Below, piece after piece: positions 1-12,834 of a DNA stretch of 64,000 nt. Both the position numbers and the translations under genes were made by a program. Within the stretch, counting starts at the first letter, position 1. Every line of letters starts with the position of its first letter. The notes beneath the pieces are model-generated. The model was not told the origin of the DNA. It did not search any database and saw only the letters and a program-made list of their open reading frames with translations. The stretch covers positions 1,047,414 through 1,111,413 of the forward strand of contig VZSE01004958.1 of assembly GCA_013398275.1 (NCBI GenBank), read 5' to 3'. The DNA is from Promerops cafer. Taxonomy: Eukaryota > Chordata > Aves > Passeriformes > Nectariniidae.

Positions 1-1449
1 CATTCTGGGATAAAAACAAGAGGAAAATACAAAGGGAATCTCTTCACTTTGATGCGAGAGAAGTATAAACTTTTGCCAAAAAAAACAGTATATGCATTTT
101 TGATGTGACCAATGTAACAGTAAAAGACATACCAACCATTGTGATATGCCACGTGGTTAAAATTCCCTGTGCTGCTACACAAAGAATAAACTATTCCTCA
201 CTTTTCCTTATAAATGAAATCAAAATGTTTGTTACAATTATCTTTTCATCTCTTTTTCTCTCCTGCCACTGCCTGCATCTTCTCCTTATTATTTTCTTCT
301 TCAGTCCCTGCCCACCCATACTGAACTCTTACTGAGAGTAAAAAAATTTAAGCGATAAATCTTTAATCCAATTCTGAGCACACAGAGATTTTCTGATCAG
401 GCTTACGTTTGTCACAAGGTAAGTCCAAAACAAAAGAGCAGACAGAAAGATGGCTTAACCTCTTACAGTCCTGAGGTCTCACTTCTGAATCTCAAATTGT
501 TATAACTTCCTCTTGTCACAACACTAGGCAGTCCTTAAGAATCTTGCAATCACACACTAGATCCAATTATCACTTGATCCAATGATGTGTCATGTATGAC
601 TTACAAAATTGAATTAGTTAAGTTTATTTTTTAGTCTATTTTTCTGAATCAATTGCACTTGCCTTCCACCTGTGTAATCTGTTCTTTTTCCTCACCAGTG
701 CAGATCATCTTGATGCATCCTATTCAGCTACAGGATTTACTAATGTAAAGACAGCTCTTTGCTAAAAAACATAATTACCTCAACACAGAAGCTAATGAAG
801 TCTAGATAGAGACTCACAGCAAATAGTTGTTAATTTAAGGAAATAGAGACAAAACTAGTTTAATTACACTTCTTCAGCCAAAATAATAGTAAATCATGAT
901 TGTAATAAGTATTGCCATTTTTTTACTACTAAGTGTTCAAGTACCATCTGAGATGAGAAAATTGCTTCGATTATTAGATAATATATAATTTCTGACCTTT
1001 CAGAAGGAGCAAAATGCTGTTGCCCATCACAGGGACTAGAAGCATTGGTCATCTCATTCATCCAGTTGTCCAGGGTGAAAGTTTGAAAATCTATACTTCC
1101 AGAAGGGTCATTTTTCCTTTTTTAAGTCATTTCATCTGTAACCAACGATTTCAAAATAATTTCAAAGTAACAATATATGTAGGAGACGAGATCATCACCA
1201 AAGCTGGTGAAACTGAAGTTATTTGTGATGACAGCACTAAATGATCTTCTTCACAGTGATGGGATGAAGGGCTTCTGGCTGAGCCAGGGGCTGAAATGCA
1301 CAGGAACAAGATCTTCCGATTCAAGGCCCAGCTGCAAGCAGCAGTAGACTTTTCCCTGACTTGCCCTTTTGTTGCTTTTGAAGCATTATGCACAAAGTGT
1401 TATGCATATCACATAAAATGGGATTCAGCTAACATAAAAACTAATGTTT
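1..1449. other. AT-rich non-coding DNA, no gene recognised
   Basis: I see no repeat family and no convincing exon here. The open frame at 1014-1244 (+, 76 aa) starts in unique sequence and has no motif I recognise. The stretch 1180-1370 is less AT-rich than its surroundings and could be an old degraded insertion, but I cannot name it. Confidence 0.5.
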
Positions 1450-1710
1450 TAGCTACTCACAAACAGTGCTTGCACAACTTCAAGGCCTTTGTTTTTCACT
1501 CTGCTGCCCCAGAGTGTAGTCTGGTGACAAACAAGGGGATGGGGGTGAACCCACCTGGGACAGCTGGTCTCCCAGCTTACCAAACGTATATTCTATACCA
1601 TATAACCTCATGGTCAGCAATAAAACTGAGGGGCAATTTTCTAAAGTATCTGCTGCTTGAGGACTGGCTGGGCATTGATGGTGGTGAGCAAATCCTTTTG
1701 TACCATTTAC
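1450..1710 (+). mobile_element. Endogenous retrovirus LTR fragment, 5' and middle part
   Basis: The segment resembles the middle of a long avian ERV LTR. It has a 'cagtgcttgcac' stretch, then a 'gggacagctg' stretch, then 'accatataacctcatggtcagcaataaaa', which is the promoter and polyadenylation-signal-like part of that family. The LTR is interrupted at about 1711 by an antisense CR1 tail, and its 3' part seems to resume at about 1985. No coding retroviral sequence lies next to it, so it is a decayed solo LTR. Family membership is from memory and needs a repeat-library search. Confidence 0.6.
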
Positions 1711-1900
1711 AGAATGACTGAGGTTTGAAGAAACTTCTAAGATGATCTCTTCCGAGTTACCCTGGAACTGTGTTATCCCACATGTTCACCATCAAACCGT
1801 GTCTTCAAGTGCCATACCCATATGCTTTTTGAACCCTTTCAGGGATGGTGAGTCCACCACTCCTCTGGGCATCCTGCTCTAATGTCTGATCTGCCTCCAC
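1711..1900 (-). mobile_element. CR1 LINE 3' end fragment, antisense
   Basis: Reading + strand, 'gaatgactgaggtttgaag' followed by 'catgttcaccatc' and 'agggatggtgagtccaccac' is the reverse complement of a CR1 3' end, as found in bird genomes. The element is heavily 5'-truncated, as is usual for CR1. It sits between two parts of an LTR, so it probably inserted into the LTR. The 5' truncation point near 1900 is approximate. Confidence 0.75.
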
Positions 1901-1984
1901 CAATTAAGAAATATTATAAGAAATATATATGAAATACATACCCATGAGTCTAATGTGTTCCAAAATCCACAAGAAATGTTTTAT

Positions 1985-2155
1985 CAATGAGAAACTTAAA
2001 CAGTTTATTCTAAACTTATTTCTGTCTCTCACACTCACACTTGTTCTTTATCTTGACCTACAAGTTCTTTTGTTTTTCCCCTTCTGATTCTCACCCTCAT
2101 CCCTTTGGGAGGGAGAGCAAATATCTGGGTGGAGGCTTTACTGCCACCACATTCT
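1985..2155 (+). mobile_element. Endogenous retrovirus LTR fragment, 3' part
   Basis: The sequence has 'acttatttctgtctctcac', then 'cttgacctacaagttctttt', then a pyrimidine-rich stretch and 'ccctttgggagggagagc'. This matches the U5-like end of the LTR whose upstream half is at 1450-1710. Same strand and correct order support one LTR split by the CR1 insertion. The exact 3' end is unclear; the usual terminal CA is not obvious. Confidence 0.5.
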
Positions 2156-4117
2156 CAAAACTTTAAAAAAGTTCTGAAAACTTGAAATTTTTTTAAAAAA
2201 ATTATTACTAGCTACTTCAAGGCTTTTCTTTTTTCAAAGTTATAAATACAGCATATTAAAAAATATTAATTTACTATAGTGTTAAAAATTGCAAGAATTA
2301 TCATGAATACTATTTGTTTGCCACCCCATTTTAACTGCAGTCAATGGAAGAGTATTCAATGCATGGAGAAAAAGCTCTTATAACATACCATAACATGGAC
2401 AAAGATCTATCCCTTGCTGCAGCATCTGTATACTTTACTTTTTTCACAATACAATGAGCATACAATAGTTGCATATACAGAATGGAAAATGGAGTTTCAG
2501 ACTAGTTCCAACTTGAATGAAACTCAAGTCTCCTAAGTAAAAAAACTTGCATATTGACCTCTTAGAGCCCAAGTCATAAAATATACTATGCCTCAAATAT
2601 ACTATGCTTATAAATTTTTTTATAATTCCCAAGTCTGAATGATTTTCTGATATCACTAAATTATTTCATGTTATCTGTGAGGATTTATATTTTGGTTTGA
2701 GAAAACATGACATCTGTAATATTCTGTAGAAACTATACAACAAAATAAAGAAAAATGAAAGGGAAAAAATTACTGAAGCTGATATTAAACTACATATGTA
2801 AGACCAAATTTAATACATTCCTGGAAGATAGAGAAAAAAGTACAACATCATCAGACTGTATCTTGATAATTGATTAGGCCACAATATTTCAAGTTGCTCA
2901 TTGCAGCTGGGTCACTTTGTGCAAAGAAACCAGTAAATTCCACTGGGAATATTGCAGAATCCACACTACCCCCTTCTAAGAAGCTTACAACTTATAGTCT
3001 CTTTAAAAAAAAAAAAAAAGCCCAAACAAAAAAAAAACCAAAAAAGATCAATCTCAGGGGGATGCAGTCCTGTCAGAACCTCTGTCCATATTAACTTAAG
3101 AGTATTAATACTCCCATTTGGATCTTCAATTGTTAATATGAAGAACTAGAGGAACATCTGAACCTTGGATAGTTTTGCCTGTGTCACTGAATTTGGGAAT
3201 GGCTTAAGCCTGAAATTCATCTCACTACACTTTGCATATTTAACATAGTTATGTATTTAATCTAATCAAGTGGTAAAATTTTTCTCTTCTGGAGAGAGTT
3301 AATGGGACTCTTCTGGGACATATATTATTTGACTCCAGCAGAGACACTTCAGGCTCTTTCACTATTGCTTAAGCTGAACTTAATAACAAGCTGCTTGTGA
3401 AATGGGTTTTTCTAGCTCTTCTACATTTCCTTGTGCGTTCCTCTTTCTTATGCAAGCATAAGGATTAAGGTACCAGTTTGACTGAGTTGCTTGAAGACTA
3501 ATCACTATTCTGCTAGGTTTGCTTTAAGATGAGCTTCTTCCCTGGAGCAGCGAGAATTGATTCTGGAGCCAGACATAAGGGGAAGACTTCTCTCTTTTTG
3601 GCAGAAGCCCTCAGTCAGTCTGGTTTCAAATTTTATGGCATAGTTGCTTGATTAATCAATTTTATTTAATTGAGTTTATTTAAGATCAGGCTGTTTTTGA
3701 CAGTGACTTTTTTTTTTCACTTTCCTTCTGGTCTCTGCCTTGTTTTCTTCTGCTTTCTTATTAGTGGTCCTGTTACAAACTGGTTTAATCATGGAGGAGA
3801 AAAGAGAACTAACTCTCTGTGAATTAAACTGAAAGAATTTTGAAGGTTCAAAATATTCCCCCCAAAAAAGAGATAAAACCCAAACAAGATTAAATGCTGA
3901 TGCCAAAAAAAAAGATATATTTTTTTATTTAATAGTAAGGGAGGAAAAGAAAGAGAAAAATAGAGAAAAGTTAGAAAAATATAAGGTTACTTTGAAAAGC
4001 ATAGGATAGGTCACCACCACACTGTGCTAACTTTGTTGCTGCTGAGATGGGGTGGGGGGAGCAGAGCAGATTTTGCCTTTTTTTTCTGCTCTTTGAAGCA
4101 TCTTACCTGCCTTCTCC
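2156..4117. other. AT-rich non-coding DNA, no gene recognised
   Basis: Unique AT-rich sequence. An A-rich block at 3006-3047 contains a run of about 14 A and further A runs separated by C, and a short T run lies near 3709-3717. No exon, RNA gene or mobile element could be recognised. Confidence 0.5.
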
Positions 4118-4450
4118 GACCTCGGGATCAGTTTGGCTGGGATGCAGAGGCCCATCCCCGGGATGCAGAGGCCCATCCCTGGGATGCAGAGGCCCATCCC
4201 CCAGGATGCAGAGGCCCATCCCCAGGATGCAGAGGCCCATCCCCCGGGATGCAGGCACGCTGTGGTCGCTGTGGGCGAAGCTCGGTGCCCTCGCGGTGCT
4301 CTCACCGTGGGCCGCAGGAGCGAGGTGGGGCTTCCACAGCTCACTGAGACTCCAGGCCAGGGGTGCAGGATCGGGGGGCTCTACCCAAGCGGGCGGCATC
4401 GGCTCCCGGGGGCCTCAGGGTGTCTCTGAGCAGCCCGTGGTGGTGGGGGG
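4118..4450. other. Isolated CpG-rich, GC-rich islet
   Basis: This 330 bp stretch is sharply more GC-rich than the AT-rich DNA on both sides and holds roughly 20 CpG dinucleotides by eye, most of them in 4240-4420. The left third is the minisatellite at 4140-4254. I see no TATA box, splice signals or conserved protein reading through it. It could be an orphan CpG island, a GC-rich minisatellite region, or an old GC-rich insertion. Confidence 0.6.
4140..4254. repeat. 21-22 bp minisatellite, about 5.5 units, each a potential hairpin
   Basis: Five units start with 'ggatgcagaggcccatccc' at 4140, 4161, 4182, 4204 and 4225, and a partial sixth starts at 4247. Units differ only in the last 2-3 bases (cg, tg, cca, ca, ccg). 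Within each unit GGGATG and CATCCC are reverse complements separated by about 8 bases, so each unit can form a short stem-loop. Most units are 21 bp, a multiple of three and free of stops in several frames, so open frames on both strands pass through it with seven-residue repeats. These frames are a by-product of the period, not evidence of a protein. Confidence 0.9.
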
Positions 4451-7400
4451 AAAGACAAAAGTCAGGGATTCTGCCCCTCACTTTCCCCTCCACATTTTGC
4501 ACCAGTTTTGCCTTTCTTTTTATGGGCGTCAAGGCAGCTACCCACAGTCCATCCTACACATAGTTTTCAGGTGTTCAAGGGTGATTATGATAAGCAGACA
4601 CAACTTTTTGGAAGCACTTTTTGAATCCCTTCTCTTATTATCAAGCTCTTACAGGTGCCTAGTACTGTGTAAGGACAAGGGTATCAAAGAGAAATACAGG
4701 TGTACAGTCTGATCACCAAGTAGCTCAATTCACTCCACAAGTCAGTCAGGGTTATATCTAAAATATAGGATAGACAGAAAAAAGGCTGGCGAAAAGATTG
4801 GATACAAAAAGTGCGGGACCATAAATTTCACTGGAAATCTAGGTTACTATCAGTTTCTGCTGGTAATAAATATTCAGGACAAAATATTTAGGACAATTTG
4901 CCCTCCTGAGTTACCTTCCATTTCAGTGCTCATAAAGAATGGAGAACTAGTTGAGATTACTTACCTTGGGGTTTGTGTGATATGAATCCCATCTTACATG
5001 ACGAGAAGTACTGACATATTTTAACTTACTTTTTGAATTTCTCTTAAAAATAAGAATAAATAACTAAACAAAGGAAAAAATCTCAGCCAAGAAGACACCA
5101 AACAAAAAATCTTTACAGACAAACTTTGAAAACCAAATTGCCTCTCTCTTTCTCTGATTTTCCCAACAACCATAATACTGTAAAAGATTATTTATTTATT
5201 TTTATTTTTTTTTAATATAAAAACAATTTTATATCTCAGTTATTAACAGAGAGTGTCTAGAGATAAATCACATCTCACTTGTTCAAAAAATAAGCAAGTT
5301 AAGGATATCACAGATCTGATGTCAGGTAGAAAGTGTTTCCTTTATTTCTGTATTAAAATCACTTTGATTTGATTACTTTATGCCTGATTTCTGATAGCAC
5401 AACATTCTAATTATGTCCCCAAAAAAACCTGCTTTAAAATTTCCACAGTTGTGTCAAGAAGCTAACACTTTGAAAAAAGGATGTGAAGAGAAGAAGCTTA
5501 TGAGCTGAAAAGTGGCTCATAGGGTGCAGTCCAACTAAGTGAAATGTGGTAATGAACTCAGGACTCATAATATTCACTGGTAGAGGCTACTGTCTAGGGA
5601 AAAATGCAATGAATTACATGGGCTAAAGAAAAGGATTTCACACTCATCTGTGAAATATGCAGATGCAAACTAGAGCAAGTAAGATCTTCAGCTGGATTTT
5701 CAGGAGGACAATAAGAAGTGTTTTTTTAGTAGCTGGATTTTCAGAAGATAAATTAGGATATTTATAACTTAGAGGAATTTTCTGACTGAGGTTTCTTAGG
5801 AAATCCAGGTTTAGCTGTTCCAGAAATACGGTATGTGAAGTTATTTAAGTTAAAATTTTTAGAAAAAAATCATTCTCAGTTATGAGCTGAGTTCCATTCC
5901 TGTTACTTATTAAAAAAAAAAAAAATCCTTTCTCTAATTCTTGTTTATTTTAAATAGCTTTGTCCCCTGGAACTCTCTTTGAAGGGAGAGAATACTCTTT
6001 CTTGTCTTTCTAACTTGATTTCTTTTTCCTTGAGCAGGGTCTTGCATCCACATGTAGATCCAATGCAGGAGATAAATCTCTCTTCTATTGCCTGCACAAA
6101 TAAGTCTGGTCTGGACTTACCTGCACTGCTGAAAAAAAAAGAGAAAAGCAATAGTATTGACGCTTAGATTATAGAGATTTCATACTCTTAGTTCTGGGTA
6201 GTCAGAATTACTTCATACAATAAAATTATAAATAGACTTACTTGAAAAGGAAGAGATCATGGACAAGCAATGCAAAACTAACTACTAACAGAGGGAAGAC
6301 TTACAGGTGACTAAGGAGGGTAGGAAATAAGAGTGACATAGACAAATTTCAGCTTACCATAACATAGATGCAAGATATTATTATGTCATACATAAATCTC
6401 TGTGCAGAACTGGGAGTGGATCCTGGCAGAAAGTGTCTCAAATTATCAGTGGTGAAAGACAAAAGTACATAAACACACACAGCCACAGAGTGGTGTCCAC
6501 TGGGTTACTGAATATTGGTGAAACTCAAAGATAGATAGAAAAATGCCAAGATAACTCAAATTAGATATAATAATTATGCTGTGTCACTACTATAATTTTT
6601 TATTTCCTTTTCTATTCAATAAATTTACTATAACAATAAACTTAATTTCCCTAAGGCACTTTATATTTGTTTATATGTAAAATGGTATATAACGATGTAA
6701 ATAAAACAGTCTGGAAAGGAAAATAACAATAATACAGCACTAACAGTAGATAAGTGGAAGTAGAATGAATGCATTTTTTGACTGAAGGTAAATTAACATC
6801 TTTTTCTTCTACTATATTTCTTTATTTTATCATCAGCTTCTCTAGCCACCTGTTCCCCGAATTCAGTTCTTGCCTTCTTATAGGCCCAAATCTATGGATG
6901 AATCATCTTCATCTGCTGCTGGTGCTCATTTGCCCTCCTGCTTAAGACCTGGTTCCAACTTGCTTTTAAAATCCTGTGAAAACACAATGCAGGTAAGAGG
7001 ACAATCAGTTCAGGCAGGAACAATCACTGCTTTGGCTTAAGGGTATGGCTGCCAGCCATAAGCACATCTGTCATATTGCTTTGAAGAAAAGTGAAGCTTC
7101 ATATAGGGCCAGAGATGCATTTGCATAATCCTTTTGACAATAAGTGACAGAACAGCAATAAGGTCTATCTTGGACTATAAAAAAAATTGTGAGCTGTGAG
7201 GGAAGAAGTTGAGGTAGGAATAATAAGACAAATATTGAAGTAGAAATAGGAAAGAGCAGATGGGTTAGACAGATAATCTTCATAGTGGAAACAAGTATTA
7301 TGTGTGAATGCCTTTCCTGAAAATGGGTATTTTTCTACTAGTGTAGGTTTTTCTGAACAAAGCAAGAGCACTAGAAAACTGAAATAACAGAGGGAGATCA

Positions 7401-8888
7401 AAAGATGAAGCCATTTGGGAGTATAAAAATAGCTATAAGACAGTGCATAGGATTCTGCTGTGGAAAACAAGCAACATATTAATTATATGGGAACTCTTAG
7501 CATGTGAGTGTTAGGAGTATTGGCATGTGGGATCTATAGCCAGTGTATGATCAGGACTATTTTGTATTATGTGGTGTTGCATAGATATGAGTGATCCATG
7601 CACAACAAATCAGTGTTTAACTATTTGAAGAATTTATTCTTTTAATATCCTTACAATGGAAAAATATTCAGAACTGTATGTTGTCAGTATATTCATATTA
7701 TGTACATAGTTTAAATTTATTTATAACACTGAACTGCATGTTGTCATTATATTTAGAGATGATCTAAATTTTATTTAGATTTACTAAATACATTGTTGAT
7801 ATTGATGTTGTTTATACTTTGAATTATTGGCAAATATAATTTGAATTGCCTCATGTGTGATGGGTCAGATAAATCAGATGCTTTTATTTCCAGAACTTGA
7901 TTATCAAACACATTCAAAACAGATTCTTTCACAAGTACAAGCAAAAAGTTTCTGCAAAAAAAATGTGTGGAAACAAAATGTAATAGTCCCCAGGAGATAC
8001 AAAGTGCATTTTGATACACAAGTACATTGGTGGAACAGGAAAATAAAAACACGACTAATTTTTTCAGTATGTCAGATCATAGTTACCATCAGCTCTCAAA
8101 CCCTTTTGGTGATTTACACTGTGGTGGAGTAAACTCATATCTTGGCCCATCTCTTGAAAAGCTAGGTAACAAGGGATGGTCTCTCTAACACTATGTGCCT
8201 TCTTCTTTGTGTCTTACTCTTAGGAAAACAATACTGATACAATCTTCTTCACTCTTGTGAATTACTTTCTGGACAATTTATTGCAAATTGTTAAAAAGAT
8301 CTTGCTGACTGGAACAAATTCTGTGTAATCAAGGATAATTGCTTTACAGTGGCAAATGAACATTTATTGGATGCTTGTGTGCCCATGAGCCAAAAATGAG
8401 TTATCAAGACCTCATACAAATAATAACAATATTCAACTTGATCTGCAGACAAGATTATTCCTTTTACGGGGCAGTCAGCATGCAAGTATTGATCTAAGAT
8501 GGTTGAAGTAAATAAGATTTCAAGTTGTTTAAAGCAGAAGTTATGACTTATGGTAGAGTTATTAAGCAGTCTATCCTTTAAACAATATGAATATAAATAG
8601 TTACATTCAACTCAAATATTTCAAATGTGCCAAAAGACAAGAAATTTTAGGTCATATACTTGCAGTATGACAAGGACTTCCAGCTTCCCTTCTGTACTTC
8701 CATAAAATCCCTCATCTGTTTCAGACTTGGGTCTATTATACTGAATATTTTTTTAATTTTTACATTTCAAAACTGAAATGCTAGGCTTGCAGCTGAAAAA
8801 TGAAAAAAAAAAATCAATCTAAATCAGAATAAACTCCTTTACCCAGAAAGAAGACCTTGGTATTGCTGTATTTGTGATTTTCTGGGGG
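4451..8888. other. AT-rich non-coding DNA, no gene recognised
   Basis: Unique AT-rich sequence with short homopolymers (for example A13 near 5912-5924). A diverged direct repeat with a 60 bp offset is listed separately at 7671-7754. The open frames at 7165-7470 (-) and 7857-8132 (+) have no motif I recognise and look like chance frames in AT-rich DNA. Confidence 0.5.
7671..7754. repeat. Two-copy direct repeat, 24 bp with two differences, 60 bp offset
   Basis: The stretch beginning 'gaactgtatgttgtcagtat' at 7671 recurs as 'gaactgcatgttgtcattat' at 7731, continuing with 'att' in both. The offset is exactly 60 bp. The bases between the two copies do not repeat further, so this is an old local duplication or chance. 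Confidence 0.6.
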
Positions 8889-8964
8889 AAAACAAAAAAA
8901 CAAACAAAAAACCCCCCAAAAAAACAAAAAAAAAAAACAACCAAACAACAACAACAACAAAAAC
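8889..8964. repeat. A/C-rich low-complexity tract
   Basis: Runs of A separated by single C, a C6 run, and a (CAA)n end near 8946-8960. It has the look of a slipped poly-A tract. No adjoining LINE body was recognised, so its origin is unknown. Confidence 0.8.
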
Positions 8965-11330
8965 ATGACCTTATATTCTCCTTTTAATGTGATCCTAATA
9001 TGATTCTATACTATCTTCCTTGATGCTGTTTAATTTTTATAAGATCATATAGTGGATTTGGGTTGGTTTGTTTTTTGTTTTTTTTTAACTTCTAGAATAA
9101 AAGTAATTAAACACAGTACTTTATGCCCACATTGTCCCTGAAGAGATTTGCTCCTCATCCAGATGGCACCTTATCTCCTTGCAAGGTCAGTTTAGAGACT
9201 TTGTAGCAGCCAAAGTTAATGAGAATAGCAAACGTAACATATTTTTAGTAGAGAAGTACCTGATGGCCTCTATTGCTGTATTCATTATAATGCTGGCATG
9301 AATTATATTTCTCTTGCCTGCAAATGTCTCCAAAGGCACAAAACACACACCAGAATGGAATAAGCTGACTTGTGCACTGAGCCCTTCATAGACATGACTG
9401 TTTTTAAAAGGAGAAAAACAGAAAGAACTTAACCAATCAACCAACCAACCAACCAAAAGCTCACCCCTAATAACAAAAAAACCCAACCTACAATGCAAGC
9501 CCTTCATAAACAGCTACTCTGTGTTAAACATGATGTGATATCTGCTTTACTCAGCATGAATGACCCTTTAAAAAAATTATTTCAGTAAGACAGAGCACTG
9601 TTACCACCCATCAAGTGGCACTTTGTAAATAACCACAAACAGTGCAGCCAAGGAGTTAATCAGATCTCCAGCTTTCCACCCTTTGTTGAAACAATATTCT
9701 TCAGCAACCTCAACAGCCTATCTACATACCACATTGACATTTTTTCAGACCCTCAAGCACTGTTTGCTTCTTTCTCAAACCCTTGTGATATGCAGGAATG
9801 CTCCAGGCACTGAACAAGTCAAGAATTCCTCCTGGTATTTGCTTGAGTATTTTCATTGAGAGATTTTCCTTTAATCAAAATAAATAGTCTGTTTTGTGCC
9901 AAAAGTGATCTTATTGACAGATCCTAAAAATGTTAAATGAGCAACCTGTTCAGTAAATGTTGCTTTCTAATTTAAAATCATTACAGCACTGGAGCATTGA
10001 CATGGTGTTATTTGTTATAATTTCTTGTTTGGTTAGTGTAAGTTATTCCCGTGATTTCTTCTTTGATTTTAGCTTTATTTAAAATCATTAGCAAGCATTT
10101 ACATTTATATTTACAATCCTCACAGTGAGCCAACACCTGGAAGTGATGGAAACCAATACTGTTTTAATACTGGTTTTGGCATTTGCTAAATTAGATCATG
10201 TAACTTTTAAATATTCAACAGATTCTTGTTTCTAAATTAGTTCTTTAATAGATTTCATATTTCTCTTGGTATTCAGCTATTTCTATTTTTTTCTTTGTTA
10301 ATTCATAAGATGTGTAATGAACAATGAAACAATAGTCATAAAATACGGTGAATAACTAGGTGAGGTAGCATATGGATAATTAGACCACAGCATTTTAGCA
10401 TAAAATCCTTGGATTTTAAACTTTACTATATTTTCAAGAGAAGTCAGAACCCATGGCTTTGCACTCTGATATTTAAAAATATATTTTTATGTAAAATACA
10501 TAGAAATCATCCCTCAGCAGAAGTAGCATTACTGAGCAAAGCAAGAGCATGATCATTTCAGGAAATATAAAAATTAATTACACAGGTGTATAAAGAAAAG
10601 CCATTTCATAGATTACCAGTGTCTCTTATCCATATATTACACATTGATTTTATATGGAAAATTTCAAGAATTTGCTCTGGGAGTATATCTAAAACGGAAT
10701 CAAAGACCTTTATGGTTACAGTATTGTTGATTTATCTAAGAGCCTTCTGAAATCTTTCTTCAATTCATGTTTAATTTCAGTCTCATGGAAACTGAACAGT
10801 TTTAGTCTTAGGGTGCAGATAAGTAGCATTATTATTGAAGTAGTTCAATTCTGATGTAATCCAGTTTACTTTATTTATATGTAAGTGCATCAGTGAGAAA
10901 TGATATCAGTGCAGGTAAGAGTCTATCACAATCTCCTGTTATATGAGTAGTAATTAAAAATGCTCAAAACATAGTCGTGAAAATTTGAGTATCTTTTATA
11001 ATGTTTGAGTCCAGACAATAACACTGACAACGCATATGTATTTATTTATAAACAGTTAACATTATCAAACCAAAGATTTCATGATAGTTGATGTGTATGT
11101 ACCATTTCTATACATTCTGGAGGGAAAATAGTCTAAACATTAAACTTATTTATTTTTAAAACCCCACAATAACACCACATTTTTTTCTTCTGACATGTTT
11201 TTTCTTAGTTTTGCCAGTTTCTAATGAAACCTTTATTCAACATAGAAAGTTTTCTTTTGCACATTTATACCACTTCAAATAATGAAATTTAGCATTTAAT
11301 CATATAAGATTAATTTGTACCACCACCCCA
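8965..11330. other. AT-rich non-coding DNA, no gene recognised
   Basis: Unique AT-rich sequence. A short (CCAA)n microsatellite lies at 9429-9458 and a T-rich block at 9067-9087. No exon, RNA gene or mobile element could be recognised. Confidence 0.5.
9429..9458. repeat. (CCAA)n microsatellite
   Basis: About six to seven tetranucleotide units with one interruption (ccaatcaaccaaccaaccaa). Confidence 0.8.
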
Positions 11331-11390
11331 ATAAAAAAAAAAAACAACAAAAAAACAAAAAAACAACCCAACAACAAACCCCCCAACAAA
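11331..11390. repeat. A/C-rich low-complexity tract
   Basis: A12 run followed by mixed A/C (caacaaaaaaacaaaa and a C6 run). Similar in texture to the tract at 8889-8964. Confidence 0.8.
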
Positions 11391-12834
11391 ATATAATCAA
11401 TAATACAGCAGACTTGGGTTTTATTTTTCTAAAGACAAAAAACAAATTATCCATCTTTAGAAATACAGAATACACTAAAATACATCAAATAGTATTTACA
11501 GTGGGCTTTTCCTGTCAGTAATCTCAGTCTTGTTAAGATGATGGTAGATCTCCATCCATAATTTTACAGTTTCACTGTTATAAATTTTCCTGTAGGTTCT
11601 CTATTTTCATAGCCATTGTGATGAACCTCACAACTGTTATGTTCCTTTTTTTTCCCTTTTATTTCACATTGCTGTGTGTATAATATTGTAAGAAATATTG
11701 TATTTCTACCATGAAATTAAAGGACAGGCAGGTATTTAGACATCTCCAGGAAAGCAGGGTTTCATCACATCTAATGTCAACTTCTGAAGACAAATGTCAT
11801 CACTCCTAACATCCTTCTGCTTCCCTTAGCTGAGCATGATGTCATCACAAAGCCAAAAGCTAGCCCCATACAATCTATTATGGAGAAAAATGATTCCTTC
11901 TCAGTGAATACCAGTACACTGAGAGACCAGAGACAGTCTGTTTTGGTTGTTACTTTTGTTTTGCTCTCATGTATTTCCACATGTACGTTTTAGGCTTTCA
12001 CAACTCTCCCTTGTTCTGCAAACATCTCAGAGGCTGAATACTGAAAAGACATTATACCATGCTTTAGTTAAACAATATTAAAATTTACTTGCTTTGGCTT
12101 TCAAAGGCAAAAAGCAAAGGAGTCTCTGCTCATTATTTGATAAAGAATTATGTGCAAGCAGTGCACAAGCAGGAAAGCACAGAAAAAGCTTGGGGGTTTT
12201 TGTGCTTGTCTTAATTCTTTTATTGTTTTCTTCTATCTAAAGACATTTCTAATTCTAATCTCCATTCCCCAGGAGTATCCAGCAGATTTTAATTTTAGTC
12301 TTCAAACCTGTGTTTTAATGACAGCTATGATGGCTAGAGATTTCTGCAAGAAGACCTTCCCCAGCCTGGTGTGAACTTCTCATTATTCTGTCCATAACTT
12401 CCTGTAATGGGGAAGACAGACAGCTTTTAGCTGTCATCATTCAAATTAGGCTGGACTGCCTGTTTACTGTCTTAGGTGGAGCTCTGGTGAGAGGTACATG
12501 GCTGCTGAAAGCTAGGTGAGATCATACCCAGCAACAAAGCTGAGCTTTCATACCTTTATCCTTTCACCAGGAAGCTATTTGTTTCAAAATCCTTAGCCAC
12601 CTCTCACTGAGATTTACAGAGAGTGAAAACAGGTAGGTCACTTCCAAATTCCATGGGAGGTACACCCCCTCCCCTCCCCTTCCCTCCGGTGTTACACACG
12701 CAGTTCTGAGGGCCTGGGGGTATTTACACACTGCCACCTGCTGCTTTGATCTCCTAGATCTGAGTTTGCTCTGCTCCCAGCAGCCCTGGTGATCTGCTCC
12801 TCTCTGCCTAATTCTGCTCGTCCTCCTGCAGTTT
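11391..12834. other. AT-rich non-coding DNA, GC-richer near its right end
   Basis: Unique sequence with no recognised gene. From about 12650 it becomes GC-richer, including a C-rich stretch at 12662-12690. The 115 aa frame on the minus strand at 12564-12911 crosses this part. It has no motif I recognise, and its start lies inside the possible old repeat at 12835-12950. Confidence 0.45.

Noticed and set aside
4140..4254. CRISPR-like repeat array
   Set aside because: Units are contiguous without spacers and the genome is that of a bird. It is a minisatellite.
4047..4712. 221-codon open frame on +
   Set aside because: It is carried by the 21 bp minisatellite and the GC-rich islet, where stops are rare in many frames. 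No domain, splice site or codon pattern supports it.
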